Below, in pieces: positions 1 through 9,891 of a DNA stretch of 64,000 nucleotides (position 1 is the stretch's first letter; each line of letters begins with the position of its first letter). This DNA is from Hexactinellida sp. DTS-2022 (taxonomy: Eukaryota > Porifera > Hexactinellida): NCBI GenBank assembly GCA_028753945.1, contig JAPNXP010000015.1, forward strand, positions 62,001 through 126,000, read 5' to 3'. The position numbers were made by a program, and so were the translations under genes. The notes under the pieces were generated by a model. The model had not been told where the DNA came from. It saw only the letters and a list, made by a program, of their open reading frames with translations, and did not search any database.

Positions 1-165
1 ACGAAGTCGGATATAACGAACCGCTTATAATTAATAGATAATTTCCCCCCGAGCACTAAATGCATTATTTCTCCCAATACAACGAAGGAATATTATATAC
101 AGTTCCCAAGCACTTCCTTATAACGAGAGTTGCCTGTAGTTATTTCCACATTGCTATAGTTAGTT

Positions 166-418
166 CTGTCACGGGAATTTTGGTCCACTTGGAAAATTGA
201 TCCTGGCGAACCAAAATTTTCATGGAAATTTGGTCCCTCTGAGTTTATGTTTATTTGCTAAATAGTAGCCTAGGCGATTTTTCACCATATTACAACCAAA
301 GATTTACATGAATAAGCCTGTCACTGGAAAATTGGGCCCGAAAAATTGATCTGGGATCAATATTCCATGGAATTTTGGTCCAGGATCAATTTTTCGGGGC
401 CCAATTTTCCATTGACAG
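166..418. mobile_element. Palindromic MITE-like element
   Basis: The segment starts with CTGTCA and ends with TGACAG. Two internal arms, about 325-358 and 384-418, are near-perfect reverse complements sharing GGAAAATTGGGCCC and AAAAATTGATC. The left part repeats diverged pieces of the same words (GGAATTTTGGTCC, AAAATTGATCCTGG). No coding capacity is seen. It looks like a non-autonomous foldback or MITE element in the 5' intron of the WD40 gene. The family is unknown. Confidence 0.6.
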
Positions 419-420
419 TT

Positions 421-480
421 CCATATTGCTATAGTTAGTTCCACATTGCTATAGTTAGTTCCACATTACTGGAGTTAGTT
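421..480. repeat. Short tandem repeat in intron
   Basis: Nearly three copies of a 24-25 bp unit containing CATATTGCTATAGTTAGTTC, followed by the presumed 3' splice site. A single further copy lies near 150-165. It uses the AGTTAGTTCC word that recurs in introns through the window. Confidence 0.6.
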
Positions 481-500
481 CCTGTGCCCTGTAGGCGCAG

Positions 501-1607
501 CTGGAGTCCGGGAACCTGAGGGAGCTCAGCCGGCGGGGCCGCGACGCCCGGACAAGCGGCCTTGTAGAAATAATAAAAACAGCCGACCTGTCTTCGGAAG
601 TGGTGCTGAACAGTGAGGTGTCCACCGACACCTGTGTCGGGTGGTGTCCGGCGCCGCACGAGGGGGGGCCCGCCCGCTTCTTCGCGGCCTCCAACTCTAA
701 GGTGTCGGTGTACCAACTGGGCTCATTTGTGTCGGTGGGGGCCGACACGCGTCTATATCTGCCGCATTTCGTGTATCGCGCCGCGCAGCCCTTTAGCGCA
801 GTGGCGGTCCCGTTCCTTCCGCGGGAGGAGCCCCCCGCCTTCCTGCTGGGGTACCCGGGCGGGGAGGCCGAGGTGGCGCAAGTGGCAGGGCAGGGGGAGG
901 AGTGGCGCGTGGAGCGGGTCTCGCTCTCGGGCCCGGAGGCTCCCAGAGACTGCGCGTGTCTGGCCTGGAACAGCTGTTCCGACTTAATGGCCCTCGGGGA
1001 CTCGAGCGGGTGCATACACATCGTGCATCTCTCCACGCGACACGCGCTGCAGAAGCTGCGCTTCCGGTCGCTGCCCGCGCGGCAGCTGCTCTTCCTTTCG
1101 CGGAGTCGGCTGCTCAGCTGCGACGGGAGCGACACTGTCTGCCACTGGGACCTGCGGGCCCCCGCCTCCGTCTGCCACCTGGCGGCGCCTCCGCTCGGCT
1201 GTCCCCTCTCCGGGGCCCCGCCGGTCCTGGGCGTGGACGCGGCGGGGGAGCGGGTCGCGTGTCTCGACCAGGAGGGCCGCTGCGTGCTCTGGGACACGCG
1301 GGACACGCGGCGCCCGCTGTCGCTGCACCAGGGACACGCGGAGCCGCTCTCGCGCGCGGACCCGCACGCCAGTCGGCCGGCCGGCGTCTGTCTGGCCGGA
1401 GAGTTCGTGTGCGTGGGCGGCTGCCACTCGCAGGTGGCGCTGTACCACTCGGCGCTGCCGGGGCCGCTCTGCCGCCACTGGTACGGGGCGGACACCTTCG
1501 GGAGCGCCACTGTGTCCCGCCTGGAGTTCTCGGCGCGCGCGAGACGCGTCATAGCGACGGACTCGCTCGGGGCGGTCAAGTTGCTGGCAGTGGCGGCGCC
1601 GGACTAG
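501..1607 (+). CDS. WD40-repeat protein, 3' exon (5' end missing)
   Basis: This is the last exon of a gene that begins upstream. The reading frame stays open from a likely acceptor at about 500 (TGTAGGCGCAG) to TAG at 1605-1607, giving about 368 residues. There is no good ATG at the start; coding-like sequence (EIIKTADLSSEVV) precedes the first possible internal start. The protein has degenerate WD40 blades: VCHWDLR, CVLWDTRDTRRPLSLHQGH, and a final blade ending GAVKLL. A beta-propeller scaffold is therefore likely. I could not assign an orthologue; WDR91-like and NUP43-like patterns were considered and neither was convincing. The stop lies only 118 bp before the next gene on the same strand. 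Confidence 0.6.
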   Translation: MESGNLRELSRRGRDARTSGLVEIIKTADLSSEVVLNSEVSTDTCVGWCPAPHEGGPARFFAASNSKVSVYQLGSFVSVGADTRLYLPHFVYRAAQPFSAVAVPFLPREEPPAFLLGYPGGEAEVAQVAGQGEEWRVERVSLSGPEAPRDCACLAWNSCSDLMALGDSSGCIHIVHLSTRHALQKLRFRSLPARQLLFLSRSRLLSCDGSDTVCHWDLRAPASVCHLAAPPLGCPLSGAPPVLGVDAAGERVACLDQEGRCVLWDTRDTRRPLSLHQGHAEPLSRADPHASRPAGVCLAGEFVCVGGCHSQVALYHSALPGPLCRHWYGADTFGSATVSRLEFSARARRVIATDSLGAVKLLAVAAPD

Positions 1608-1725
1608 GGCAGAGCGGCTGTGCCTCCAGACACAATCCGACCCTCGTGTGTCGCGTGCCACCAGGTGCCCGCGGCCCGACACTAGTGCCACTCTCCCTTA
1701 ATGCCTTCTGTGTCCAATTAGTCGG

Positions 1726-2598
1726 ATGGCCCTGTCAGCGGATCAGCTGCTCTACTACCTGCGGAGTCCGCTCAGCCTCGCCTACGACATCCATGGTCTC
1801 TACAGCGACGCGCTGCCACACTCGGACCCGCGGGTGGCCAACTGGCTGCTCATGCACTCCGTCATGCCCACGCTCTACGCGGTGGGGACCTACCTGGGCC
1901 TGGTGTCCCTCGCGGCGCTTGTGTCGCGCCGCCTCCCGCGCCTGGAGCTCCTATACGCGATGCGTCTTTACAACGCTAGCGTCATATTGGTATGCGCATA
2001 CACCATGTACGAGCTGATAGCCAGCTCGCTGCTGATTGGCCAGAACGTGTGGTGCTCCCCGCCCGTTTACGCGACGGACGCGGCGTCGCTCCGATTCGCG
2101 CGCGCAATTTGGCTGTTCTACCTCTCGAAGCTGCTGGAGTTCTCTGACACCACATTCTTCGTGTTGCGAGGGAAGTTCAGCCAGGTCACGTTTCTGCACG
2201 TGTACCACCACGCCACCATGCCACTCATTTGGTGGGTGGGCGCAAAGTGGCACGCGGGCGGCATCACGCACGTGGGGCCCGTCTGCAACAGCTGTGTGCA
2301 CGTGGTCATGTATGGGTACTACTTCCTGGCCTCCTACGGGGACCGGTTCCGGCGGTTCCTCTGGTGGAAGCGGTACCTGACCCTCCTCCAACTGGCGCAG
2401 TTCCACATCGTCCTCATTCACACCTTCCTGGCGCTGGTGTCGCCGGATTGCGGCTACTCCAAGGGGGTGCTCCTCTGCCAGACGCTCTACATGCTGTCGC
2501 TCATAGGGCTGTTCCTTAACTTCTATCTCAAGAGCTACAGACGCATTCCTGTTGCCCAGCTCAGTAACGGGGTTAGCAAGGAAGTCCTGACGGAGTAG
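1726..2598 (+). CDS. Very-long-chain fatty acid elongase, ELOVL4/2/5 type
   Basis: Single-exon gene of 290 aa, the usual length for ELOVL proteins. It would be the condensing enzyme (3-ketoacyl-CoA synthase) of fatty acid elongation in the ER membrane. The catalytic histidine box appears as FLHVYHHATMPLIWW, preceded by KLLEFSDTTFFVLRG and followed by the conserved NSCVHVVMYGYY and LWWKRYLTLLQLAQF blocks. Several hydrophobic membrane segments are visible. The long form of the histidine-box motif and WWKRYLT point to the ELOVL4/2/5 branch rather than ELOVL6. The ATG follows the upstream WD40 stop by 118 bp. Absence of introns is notable because animal ELOVL genes usually have several. A second, intron-containing elongase of the other branch is at 19.8-21.0 kb. 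Confidence 0.93.
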   Translation: MALSADQLLYYLRSPLSLAYDIHGLYSDALPHSDPRVANWLLMHSVMPTLYAVGTYLGLVSLAALVSRRLPRLELLYAMRLYNASVILVCAYTMYELIASSLLIGQNVWCSPPVYATDAASLRFARAIWLFYLSKLLEFSDTTFFVLRGKFSQVTFLHVYHHATMPLIWWVGAKWHAGGITHVGPVCNSCVHVVMYGYYFLASYGDRFRRFLWWKRYLTLLQLAQFHIVLIHTFLALVSPDCGYSKGVLLCQTLYMLSLIGLFLNFYLKSYRRIPVAQLSNGVSKEVLTE

Positions 2599-2730
2599 CT
2601 CCCTAGTTACCGGAAAGGCAAATAGGTATTCGCATACTTTTATTCGACTTGTCTCACTTTTTTATATTCATATTTTCACACCTAATTACAATATTATTTC
2701 TGTTAGCTATTAAGTGGCTCAATCTGAGTT

Positions 2731-2991
2731 ATAATTAAACATTCCATTGGAGTATGTATTGATATCCAGTTATGATTCTCACAATTGAAAGTATTTCCTT
2801 TCACTACATTCCTGACTGGATGGAGTCACCATGTGCATCAGAAGAGGCGGCACACAAACAGATGCCACATTCCACTCAGTTCCACCACCTAGCTCTGCTA
2901 TAAGATACGAGACACATTCTCTATAGCATTCTAAAAACAAACAACTTTCCTTTCAATAGCAAATAACTAGCTACTAGCAAATAATAACAAA
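2731..2991 (+). promoter_or_regulatory. Conserved upstream block of NHL gene (putative promoter)
   Basis: About 260 bp before the NHL gene is nearly identical to the block before the second NHL gene (42816-43071, opposite strand). Similarity starts abruptly at ATAATTAAACATTCCATTGG and runs to the ATG. It holds a TATA-like CTATAAGATACGAGACAC about 95 bp before the ATG. A fragment is also present alone at 45040-45160. The conservation suggests a promoter carried with the duplicated unit. Confidence 0.55.
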
Positions 2992-4230
2992 ATGGCCGTT
3001 CGATTCCCTGACCCGATACACCCCGTAGACCCTGTCGAGTTTGAAATACATCAACTATTCGACCACATAATTATGTGTGTCCAGCAGCGACGAGTGGCAC
3101 TCCTAACCACATACCGCGACACACGCGACCAAATAGCCGCTAGGCCCATAGCCCGCGCGCGAAAAGAAGAAGAACTGATCGCACTGAAAGCACATACCGA
3201 ACAAAGTCTCCAAATGAACGAACTGAGAGAGACCCAGGAGCGAATCCTAGCGGAACTAGAACAAGCGCTAACAGAGGTGTGGGTACCCCAGCCCGAGACA
3301 CGCGTGGTGTTCCGAGGTACCTGTGGACACCTGGAGCAGGTGATCGCAGGTGTGGGAGAGGTAGTCGAGGAGGAGGTGCCCGTTCTACCCCTAGAAGTGC
3401 ACGTTGTACCTCGATATGAAGAAATGAGACCGATTATAGCTGTCGGGAAGACAGGACTAGCTCCTGGAGAGCTCTGCGATCCTCTTGGTGTGGCTATCGA
3501 TGCGAACACAAATCTAATTTATGTCGTAGAAGCTGTTTCCTGTAGAGTCTCAATCTTCTCGGAGACAGGCGAATTCCTAAGTACTTTCACAAACCAAGAC
3601 ATGAGATATCCATACGGTATTGCGATCCATCGAGACAACCTGTACGTGACGGACCAAGGAGTAGACGCTGTGTTCCGATTCAAAATAGAGGCTGACATGC
3701 GTCTCGTCGCTAGCCTAGGGAGTAAGGGATCTGGTGTGGGACAGTTCGATTACCCTAACGGACTCACCGTCTCTACCAACGGAGATGTGTTCGTAGCGGA
3801 TTCTTACAACAACAGAATCCAAGTCCTAGATGACTCCCTACACTTCCAAAGATCCATAACGCTTGGAGCAATGCATTACCCGCGTGACGTTAAACTGACA
3901 CCAGATGAGGTGTACGTGCTAACTGGTATATACATACACGTGTTTACCTACACAGGGGATATGATACGCTCTTTCGATACGCAACAACTTGGGGATACGG
4001 GATCTGTCAGACTTCCTAACTTCTTCTGTCTGGACGCACATCAAAACATAATAATCAGAGACAGGGGTACTGATAATATCAGAATACTAACCAAAGTGGG
4101 CACACTCCTACACACCATACAGACACCAGAGGGCGGAGGAGCCTTGTGTGGAATAGCTCTAACTAATAATCTAAATATAGTAACTGTGTATAGCGGTGCA
4201 CCTAACCAGCTAGTAATATTCTCTAGTTAA
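2992..4230 (+). CDS. NHL-repeat beta-propeller protein with N-terminal coiled coil (TRIM-NHL-like, no RING)
   Basis: Intronless, 412 aa. Residues 1-130 are charged and helical (RARKEEELIALKAHTEQ, ETQERILAELEQAL), so a coiled coil is likely. Residues about 145-412 form NHL repeats, each with the pattern of PxGxAxD followed by IYVVE, LYVTD, VFVADSYNNRIQV. The fold matches the C-terminal propeller of TRIM2/3/71 proteins, but no RING or B-box cysteines are present, so ligase activity is not expected. A close paralogue lies at 41601-42815 on the other strand; copy 1 has extra residues near VLPLEVHVV. Function is unknown; protein or RNA binding by the propeller is inferred from the family. The gene ends 71 bp before SRRM2. 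Confidence 0.85.
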   Translation: MAVRFPDPIHPVDPVEFEIHQLFDHIIMCVQQRRVALLTTYRDTRDQIAARPIARARKEEELIALKAHTEQSLQMNELRETQERILAELEQALTEVWVPQPETRVVFRGTCGHLEQVIAGVGEVVEEEVPVLPLEVHVVPRYEEMRPIIAVGKTGLAPGELCDPLGVAIDANTNLIYVVEAVSCRVSIFSETGEFLSTFTNQDMRYPYGIAIHRDNLYVTDQGVDAVFRFKIEADMRLVASLGSKGSGVGQFDYPNGLTVSTNGDVFVADSYNNRIQVLDDSLHFQRSITLGAMHYPRDVKLTPDEVYVLTGIYIHVFTYTGDMIRSFDTQQLGDTGSVRLPNFFCLDAHQNIIIRDRGTDNIRILTKVGTLLHTIQTPEGGGALCGIALTNNLNIVTVYSGAPNQLVIFSS

Positions 4231-4301
4231 TGTGTGCTATTATTATTGTTGTTGTTGTTATACCAATATGACTAATGTGTGACATAGCAAGTTAGCATAG
4301 A

Positions 4302-5877
4302 ATGTACAACAACATAGGCCTCCCGACCCCCCGGGGCTCGGGCACCAATGGGTACATTCAGCGGAACCTGGCCTCCATCCGTCCGGGCGGCACCGCCCGC
4401 GCCGAGCCGGACCTCTCCCGGGACCGCGGCGCCTACGGGAAGCGCACCAGCCAGGAGATACAGGAGCACAACCGCAAGCGGCGCGTGTACGTGCGCTGCT
4501 GCGAGCTAAGGGAGCAGCTCGAGAATCAGGGGTACGTTAGTTCCGGTTATAGTTCCTACTATAGTTCCTGTTATAGTTCCTCTTTTAGCTTTGTTATAGT
4601 TCCTGTTATAGTTCTTGTTATAGTTCCGGTTATAGTTCCTGTTATAGTTCTTGTTATAGTTGCTGTTATAACTTATAGCTCTTGTTAAAGTTCCGGTTAT
4701 AGTTCCTATTTAGCGCTTGTTATAGTTCCAATTCTGTTTAGAGTGAGCAGCCCCGAGATAGAAGCCCGGATTCTTAAGCTGAACTCTGAACTGATGGCAG
4801 AGGCCGCGCGAGAGGACAGGTAACATGTCTAATTATGTCTGCTCTGTTGTTGTTGTTGTTTACTTATAATGTTAGAATAAACTGTTGTTTGTGGTCGATT
4901 GACACCTCTAATTTTGATATTTTCTAGACTTAACATTCCTGGTAAGTCAGCTCGCAAGAAAAGTGTAAGTGGAGAGTCCACTTTTGCCCTGTGTCTTATG
5001 TTCTATTTATAGATACGATTGTGCCGTATTTTGAATTGTGTCGGTTGTAGGAAATGTGTCGAGGGCGGGAAATGGGACACCCACGTGGTGGCACAGGAAA
5101 AGCAGCGTAAGTGGCGCGAGGCGCTTAACATTCCAGATGACGCTTCTGGTAGTCAGGAGAGGAATAGGAAGCAGCAGTACGTTTCTAGTTTCATTTTAAA
5201 TTAAATTCCCTGTTTTAATTGGTCAGTCTGGGATGCTATTCTGAGATTGTGGCTCTAGAGTGGCGCGCGAGGTGACAAGTGGCGCAGCTGGGCGGACACA
5301 CGGCGCCGAGAATCCGCGCAGGTAAGTCCCCTGCCCAATCAGATCCCTGCTTACAGGTGTTAACTAGGGACACTTCTGAGGAGGCGTCGGACAACGAGAG
5401 CAGCTCCGAGCATTCCAATCATCCCATCCCGTCTCCAAGGAGAGCTCCCCCCTCCCCGCCCTCGGAGCGCACAGACAAGCGAGGTGTGAACATTGTGGCG
5501 GCGCCAGGAGTCGCTCAATCAGATGGCGAGCTGTCCCAGCAGCCGACACACGAGAGGCACAAGCGGAAACACAGGTACGAGCTGTTGTTGTTGTTGTTGT
5601 TGTTTACTTGTCGGCTCTGCAGGAACAAGTCCGGGGAGACGGGGCGGAGACAGAGGGACAGCAACGCCGCGTCTGAACTGACCAATGAGAGCAGAGAGCC
5701 TGCCAGCAAGGGACACAAGCGACACAATGGCGACTCAGAGGTGAGACAGCCCAGAGTGGATACCAGAGAGGTGTCTGGGAATGTGGCAGCCGAGCCGCGA
5801 CACAAAAGCGAGAAAAAGAAACTTAAAAAAGAAAAAGAACGGAAAGGTAAATTAGTTAGTTAGTTTGTTTATGTTTA

Positions 5878-5908
<31 letters not shown>

Positions 5909-8900
5909 GACTGCAAGCAGCGGCGGCAGAGGGGCGCGGAGGTGTCGGGGGACACGTCCAGCGAGGAGAGCGGCGCGGCGGTTTCGCCCGCTCGGCGGAA
6001 GCGCAGGAAGAGAAGCGACAAGCGGCACAGGAGCGAGAGTGGCATGCCCGAGGACACATCGCGACACAAGCGACACAAACGGAAGAAGGCCAGGCTCGGC
6101 AGGAAGCGGCGACACGCGACCACTTCCGACGAGTCGAGCTCCGACAGCGACACATTCTCCGACACTTCGGACACATCTGAGTCTCTGAGCCACTCGGACA
6201 GCGACAGCAGCGAGCTGACGCCGCCACCAAAGCGCGCCGCGCGACACAAAAAGAAGAAAAGCAAGAAACACCGCAGGAGAGACACTTCCCCCGACACCTC
6301 GGATTACGAGTCGCCCGCCCCCAAGCGGAAGGTGTCGCGGCGACACAAACAGGACACAATCGAGGCGCGCAGGCGACACAAACGCAGAAAGCAAAAGAAG
6401 AAAGCGGCCGAGGCCAGGCGACACAAAAAGAGGCGGGAAAAGAAGAAGCAGGCGAGTAGCCAATCAGAATCCGAGTCTGAGGCCTCCGCGGAGGAGCTGG
6501 TCGAGATACGACATTCCAGAAAGAAGAAGCGTAACCAGGATACTGAGAGCGAGCGAGAGAACGTCAGGAATGTTGAGCTGGAGTACGAGCTGCAGCTGGA
6601 GCCGAGCGAGGATCTGGTTAGTTCCAGTTCCAGTTTATAGTTCCATATTGGTACAGACAGTAGTTCCACAATGCAACTTAGGTGGTGGCGGAAAGTGGCA
6701 CAGACGCCACTTCCGAGTCTGTCCAGGAGGCCAGGGCCCGCAGGACACACCGCGACACAAAATTAGGCGCCAGATCGGAGCGACACCACAAAAAGCGCGC
6801 CAAAGACGGCAAGAAGCGACACCGTTCTAAAAATATAAACAAAGCGGAGCGGAAGAGACGCAAGAAGCTCCGACGCTCAGTTAGTTCCAGTTTAGGTTCC
6901 AGTTCCGAGGAGGCCGTCTCTCGGAGGATTAGGCGCGGAGGCGAGGCGGGAAAGAAAGGTGTCAAGCGACACAAGAGGGACACACGGGACAACGACGAGC
7001 AGGGTTAGTGGCTCTATTCAATTCGGAACTGAGCTAATCGAACCTATTTAGTACCCGTGCCACCTGAGCCACCTGAGCTACCTGAGCCACCGCGCCACGT
7101 GGCTGGGAAGAAACAGAGAATCGAGAGAGAGCCCTCCAGCTCCTCGCAGCAAGCTAGCATTCCAGAACCGCCCCCCGTTGCCATGGAGAACTCAGAACAG
7201 TCCTCTGAAGAAGCATTCCAAGAGGTGCCCGTGGTTGCCAAGAGACGGGGCGGCAAGAAAGGAATGCGGTTCGAGGAGGAGGCCCAACTGACCAATCAGC
7301 GAGCAGACCCAGCGGCAGCCAGGAAGTTTCAGGCGCCAACTTCTGTCCCCACAGGTTCGTGTCAGCCAATCAGCTGTGCCCTCAGTGATCAGCTGATCGA
7401 ATTGTATTTAGGATTTGGCGCGGCCCCCTCGCCCCCTGCGCACTTCCAGAAGCCGGCGCCTCTCGGGACCGAGCACTGGGCCGACAACTGGAAAGTGTCC
7501 GACAAGCCCTGGACAACTGGAACTGAAACTAACTCTGCTCCTGTCTCCTACCCGCCCCCTCACTCCAGCGGATCCATGTTTGGCCCCGCCCTCCCCCTGC
7601 CCCCCCTCCGGTCCCCTGCGCCCCCCCAGCAGCAGCCCGAGATTCTCGAGCTGGAGTCCCTCAACAGAGCCCCCTCCTCCCCCAGCAAGGTACTAACGCC
7701 TTATAACACTATAGGACCAGGGACATGTCCTTATTGCTATTCCTTAGAGCGGCAGCGAGTCCCGCGGGGACTCAGACATGAGCATGAGTCCAGCCTCCGA
7801 CAGACCGGACCCCCGCGCAGCCGACAGGTAGGTCCCGGTACCGGTTCTACACCGGTCCGGCCGCTTATTCTATTTATAGACCCGAGAGTCCGGCCGCGCC
7901 CGCCCCCGAGCAGCTGGAAGTTCTCTCCGAGAAGAGCCAATCAGCTGCCTCCCCTCAGGACCCGCCCATTCGCCGCGCGTCTTCTCTCTCCTCGCTCTCC
8001 TCCGCCCGCTCCCGGCGCCGGTCCGTCCGGTCTGCGGACCGGTCTCCCCGGCCCTCCGCGGACCGGCTAGACCGCCGCGACAGGCACCGGTCCATAGACC
8101 GGTCTTCCCGTAGATCCCGAGACCGGTCCCCCCGTAGATCCAGAGACCGGTCCCCCCGTAGATCCATAGACCGGTCTTCCCGTAGGTCCAGAGACCGGTC
8201 TTCCCGTAGATCTAGAGACCGGTGTGCCCGCCGCTCGCGAGACCGGTCGTACCGCCGGTACCGGACCCCCAGCCGGAGCCGCAGCCGGTCGGACTCCCTG
8301 CGACGGCGGAGGTGGCGGCGCCGGTCCCGGAGCCGGTCCTCCTCGCGGGGGTACCGGGCCCCCCACGAGCGGAGGCGACAGTTCGGCAGATTCGAGGTTA
8401 GTTCTTGAGAGACAGGGTATCAGCCATTCGGAAAGATTCTTATCTTAGCATACAAGCTCGCATAGACTTATCGTGTTACGAGCTCAAACTAATATTATTG
8501 TTAACACATTTGTAGGACCGCTACTGGCGGAGTCCTGAGAGGGACTCCAGGGACCGCTGGGCCCGCCGGACCTCCTACGACCGGTACCGGGGGGTCCGGC
8601 ACGACAGCCGGGACCGGGACCGGATCCGCCGGAGAGATTCCCCCGCGCAGTGGGACCGGTAAGTTGGCAGCCCCGAGGTGTGAAGTGGCGTTATTGTGTC
8701 TCTAGGGACCGGTACCACGAGCGGGAGCTCTTCGCCAGAGACCGGTTGCGGCCGTCTCCGCGGCGCGAGTCGCCCCGGTCGCCCCGGCGCCGGACGCACA
8801 GCTGGACCTCCGACAGCGACACCTCGAGCTACTCCTCCGCGAGCAGCGGGACCTCCTCCCCGCGGCAGCCGCGCTCCAGCGGACACAGCAACACCCTCTC

Positions 8901-9144
8901 CTCGCCCCCCGAGTGGTCCCGCTCCCCCCCCGACCCCCACAAGCCGGACCAGCCCGAACCGGTACCGGAACCCGAGCAGGAGCCTGAGGGGACCAATGAG
9001 ACCAATGAGCTGATCCCCTCCCCGCCCCAGGAGGCACAGAGCCCCGCCAAATCGGACCCGGGGACCCCTGTGCCACCTGACGCCCCCTGCGAGGTGTTGG
9101 TGCCACATTCCCCCGACACACCTACTGCTGAGATCCCCGATTGA
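4302..9144 (+). CDS. SRRM2: SRRM2/SRm300-like spliceosome scaffold (CWC21 domain, RS-rich)
   Basis: Begins MYNNIGLPTPRGSGTNGYIQ, the hallmark N-terminus of SRRM2/Cwc21, which binds the spliceosomal catalytic core through Prp8 and Snu114. I infer 15 exons: 4302-4531, 4742-4819, 4928-4964, 5013-5176, 5259-5321, 5368-5574, 5623-5846, 5910-6616, 6682-7003, 7052-7354, 7412-7689, 7748-7827, 7880-8396, 8516-8658, 8706-9144. All phases agree, giving 1263 aa. Exons 1-4 encode the cwf21 region (EIEARILKLN; HVVAQEKQRKWREAL). Exon 8 is rich in K/R/H and S/D/E. Exon 13 holds an RS domain built from an 8-residue tandem repeat. The C-terminus is proline- and serine-rich. Much shorter than the human protein, as expected for a non-vertebrate. 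Least certain are the 5013 acceptor and the 57-nt intron at 7355, which is also readable in frame. Confidence 0.9.
4540..4735 (+). repeat. TTATAGTTCC tandem repeat filling SRRM2 intron 1
   Basis: Almost the whole first intron is an array of about 12-bp units of the type GTTATAGTTCCT, with variants TTATAGTTCCGG and TTATAGTTCTT. The same word is scattered in other introns, for example at 37764 and 37890. Confidence 0.8.
8086..8226 (+). repeat. Coding 24-bp tandem repeat (RS domain of SRRM2)
   Basis: Six or so copies of a 24-bp unit such as AGAGACCGGTCCCCCCGTAG encode the octapeptide RDRSPRRS with small changes. This gives a phosphorylatable RS/RD tract typical of spliceosome-associated SR proteins. 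Near identity of units at DNA level shows recent expansion. Confidence 0.85.
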
Positions 9145-9360
9145 TCGGACTGCCAATCAGCTGCTCTATAGGACTAGTATTGTGCTACTATGAATTTGTT
9201 CTAAATAGTCACATAAAGCAACAAACCAATCTAATAAACAGTTAATTCAATTATCTATTGTGTGCCACTTGTGGCAGCTAGCTAGGTGGCACAAGTGGCA
9301 GAGCTTAGCGCCACTTATAGCAGGAGGTCGATTCGCCGGGTGTCGTGTGTCCTCTCACAG

Positions 9361-9630
9361 ACCCCAGCCTGGCCCCCTCGGGGGACACCACGCGACACAA
9401 CGGGGGCCCAGGGGACCACGCGACACAACGGGGGCCCAGGGGACCCCGCGACACCTCTGAGGGGCACAGTTCACACCTCGGGGGGACTAGCCGAGCTCGC
9501 GAAACAGCGGGCTGAGCTCACTCGGTGCATCGAGTCTATAAATAGAACTCTGGACGGGAGAGAGGATCCGCTGTTCCTCTTCCTGCGCCTGAGGGAGCAA
9601 ACTGGAACTGGAACTGGAACTAACTTATAG
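9361..9630 (+). CDS. Possible terminal exon of unknown small gene
   Basis: An open frame runs from a good acceptor (CCTCTCACAG at 9351-9360) to TAG at 9628-9630, with no ATG in frame. The first half is low-complexity (GTPRDTTGAQG). The second half looks like real protein: LAELAKQRAELTRCIESIN followed by RTLDGREDPLFLFLRLREQ, an amphipathic helix with a conserved-looking turn. It could be an alternative 3' exon of SRRM2 or the end of a short separate gene whose start lies in 9145-9360. I do not recognise it. An AATAAA-like signal near 9230 would end SRRM2 first. Confidence 0.35.
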   Translation, partial: TPAWPPRGTPRDTTGAQGTTRHNGGPGDPATPLRGTVHTSGGLAELAKQRAELTRCIESINRTLDGREDPLFLFLRLREQTGTGTGTNL

Positions 9631-9891
9631 TTTGTGATTTGTGTCCGCTAATTGGCGTCAAGCACGGGCTGATTATGATTTGAGTTTTTATCTAATTACA
9701 TCACCGAAATAGTCTCACTAATCATTCCAACAGTTCAGTCACGTTGCTAGGCTGTGGCCCTGGAATGTGCCTCTATGTGCGTCAATGCCTGGACACACAT
9801 GTAGCTGCGAACTGACCTGAGCTATAAATATGTTATTCTGTTGTTATTCTGTTGTTAAAATAGAGTTGTTCCAGCTATAACACACAGGACC

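Noticed and set aside
455-1691. Long open frames antisense to the WD40 exon
   Set aside because: GC-rich exon sequence opens all frames. The plus frame has WD40 motifs and a splice-consistent start; the antisense translations are Arg/Ser/Pro-rich with no domains.
5581-5909. (GTT)n tracts as coding poly-Gln or poly-Asn
   Set aside because: Each tract lies between a donor and an acceptor and is removed by phase-consistent splicing.
7057-8070. A single 337-residue reading frame through SRRM2 exons 10-13
   Set aside because: After 7689 this frame reads through two introns and then runs in the wrong frame of the RS exon. The phase-correct frame gives clean RDRSPRRS repeats.
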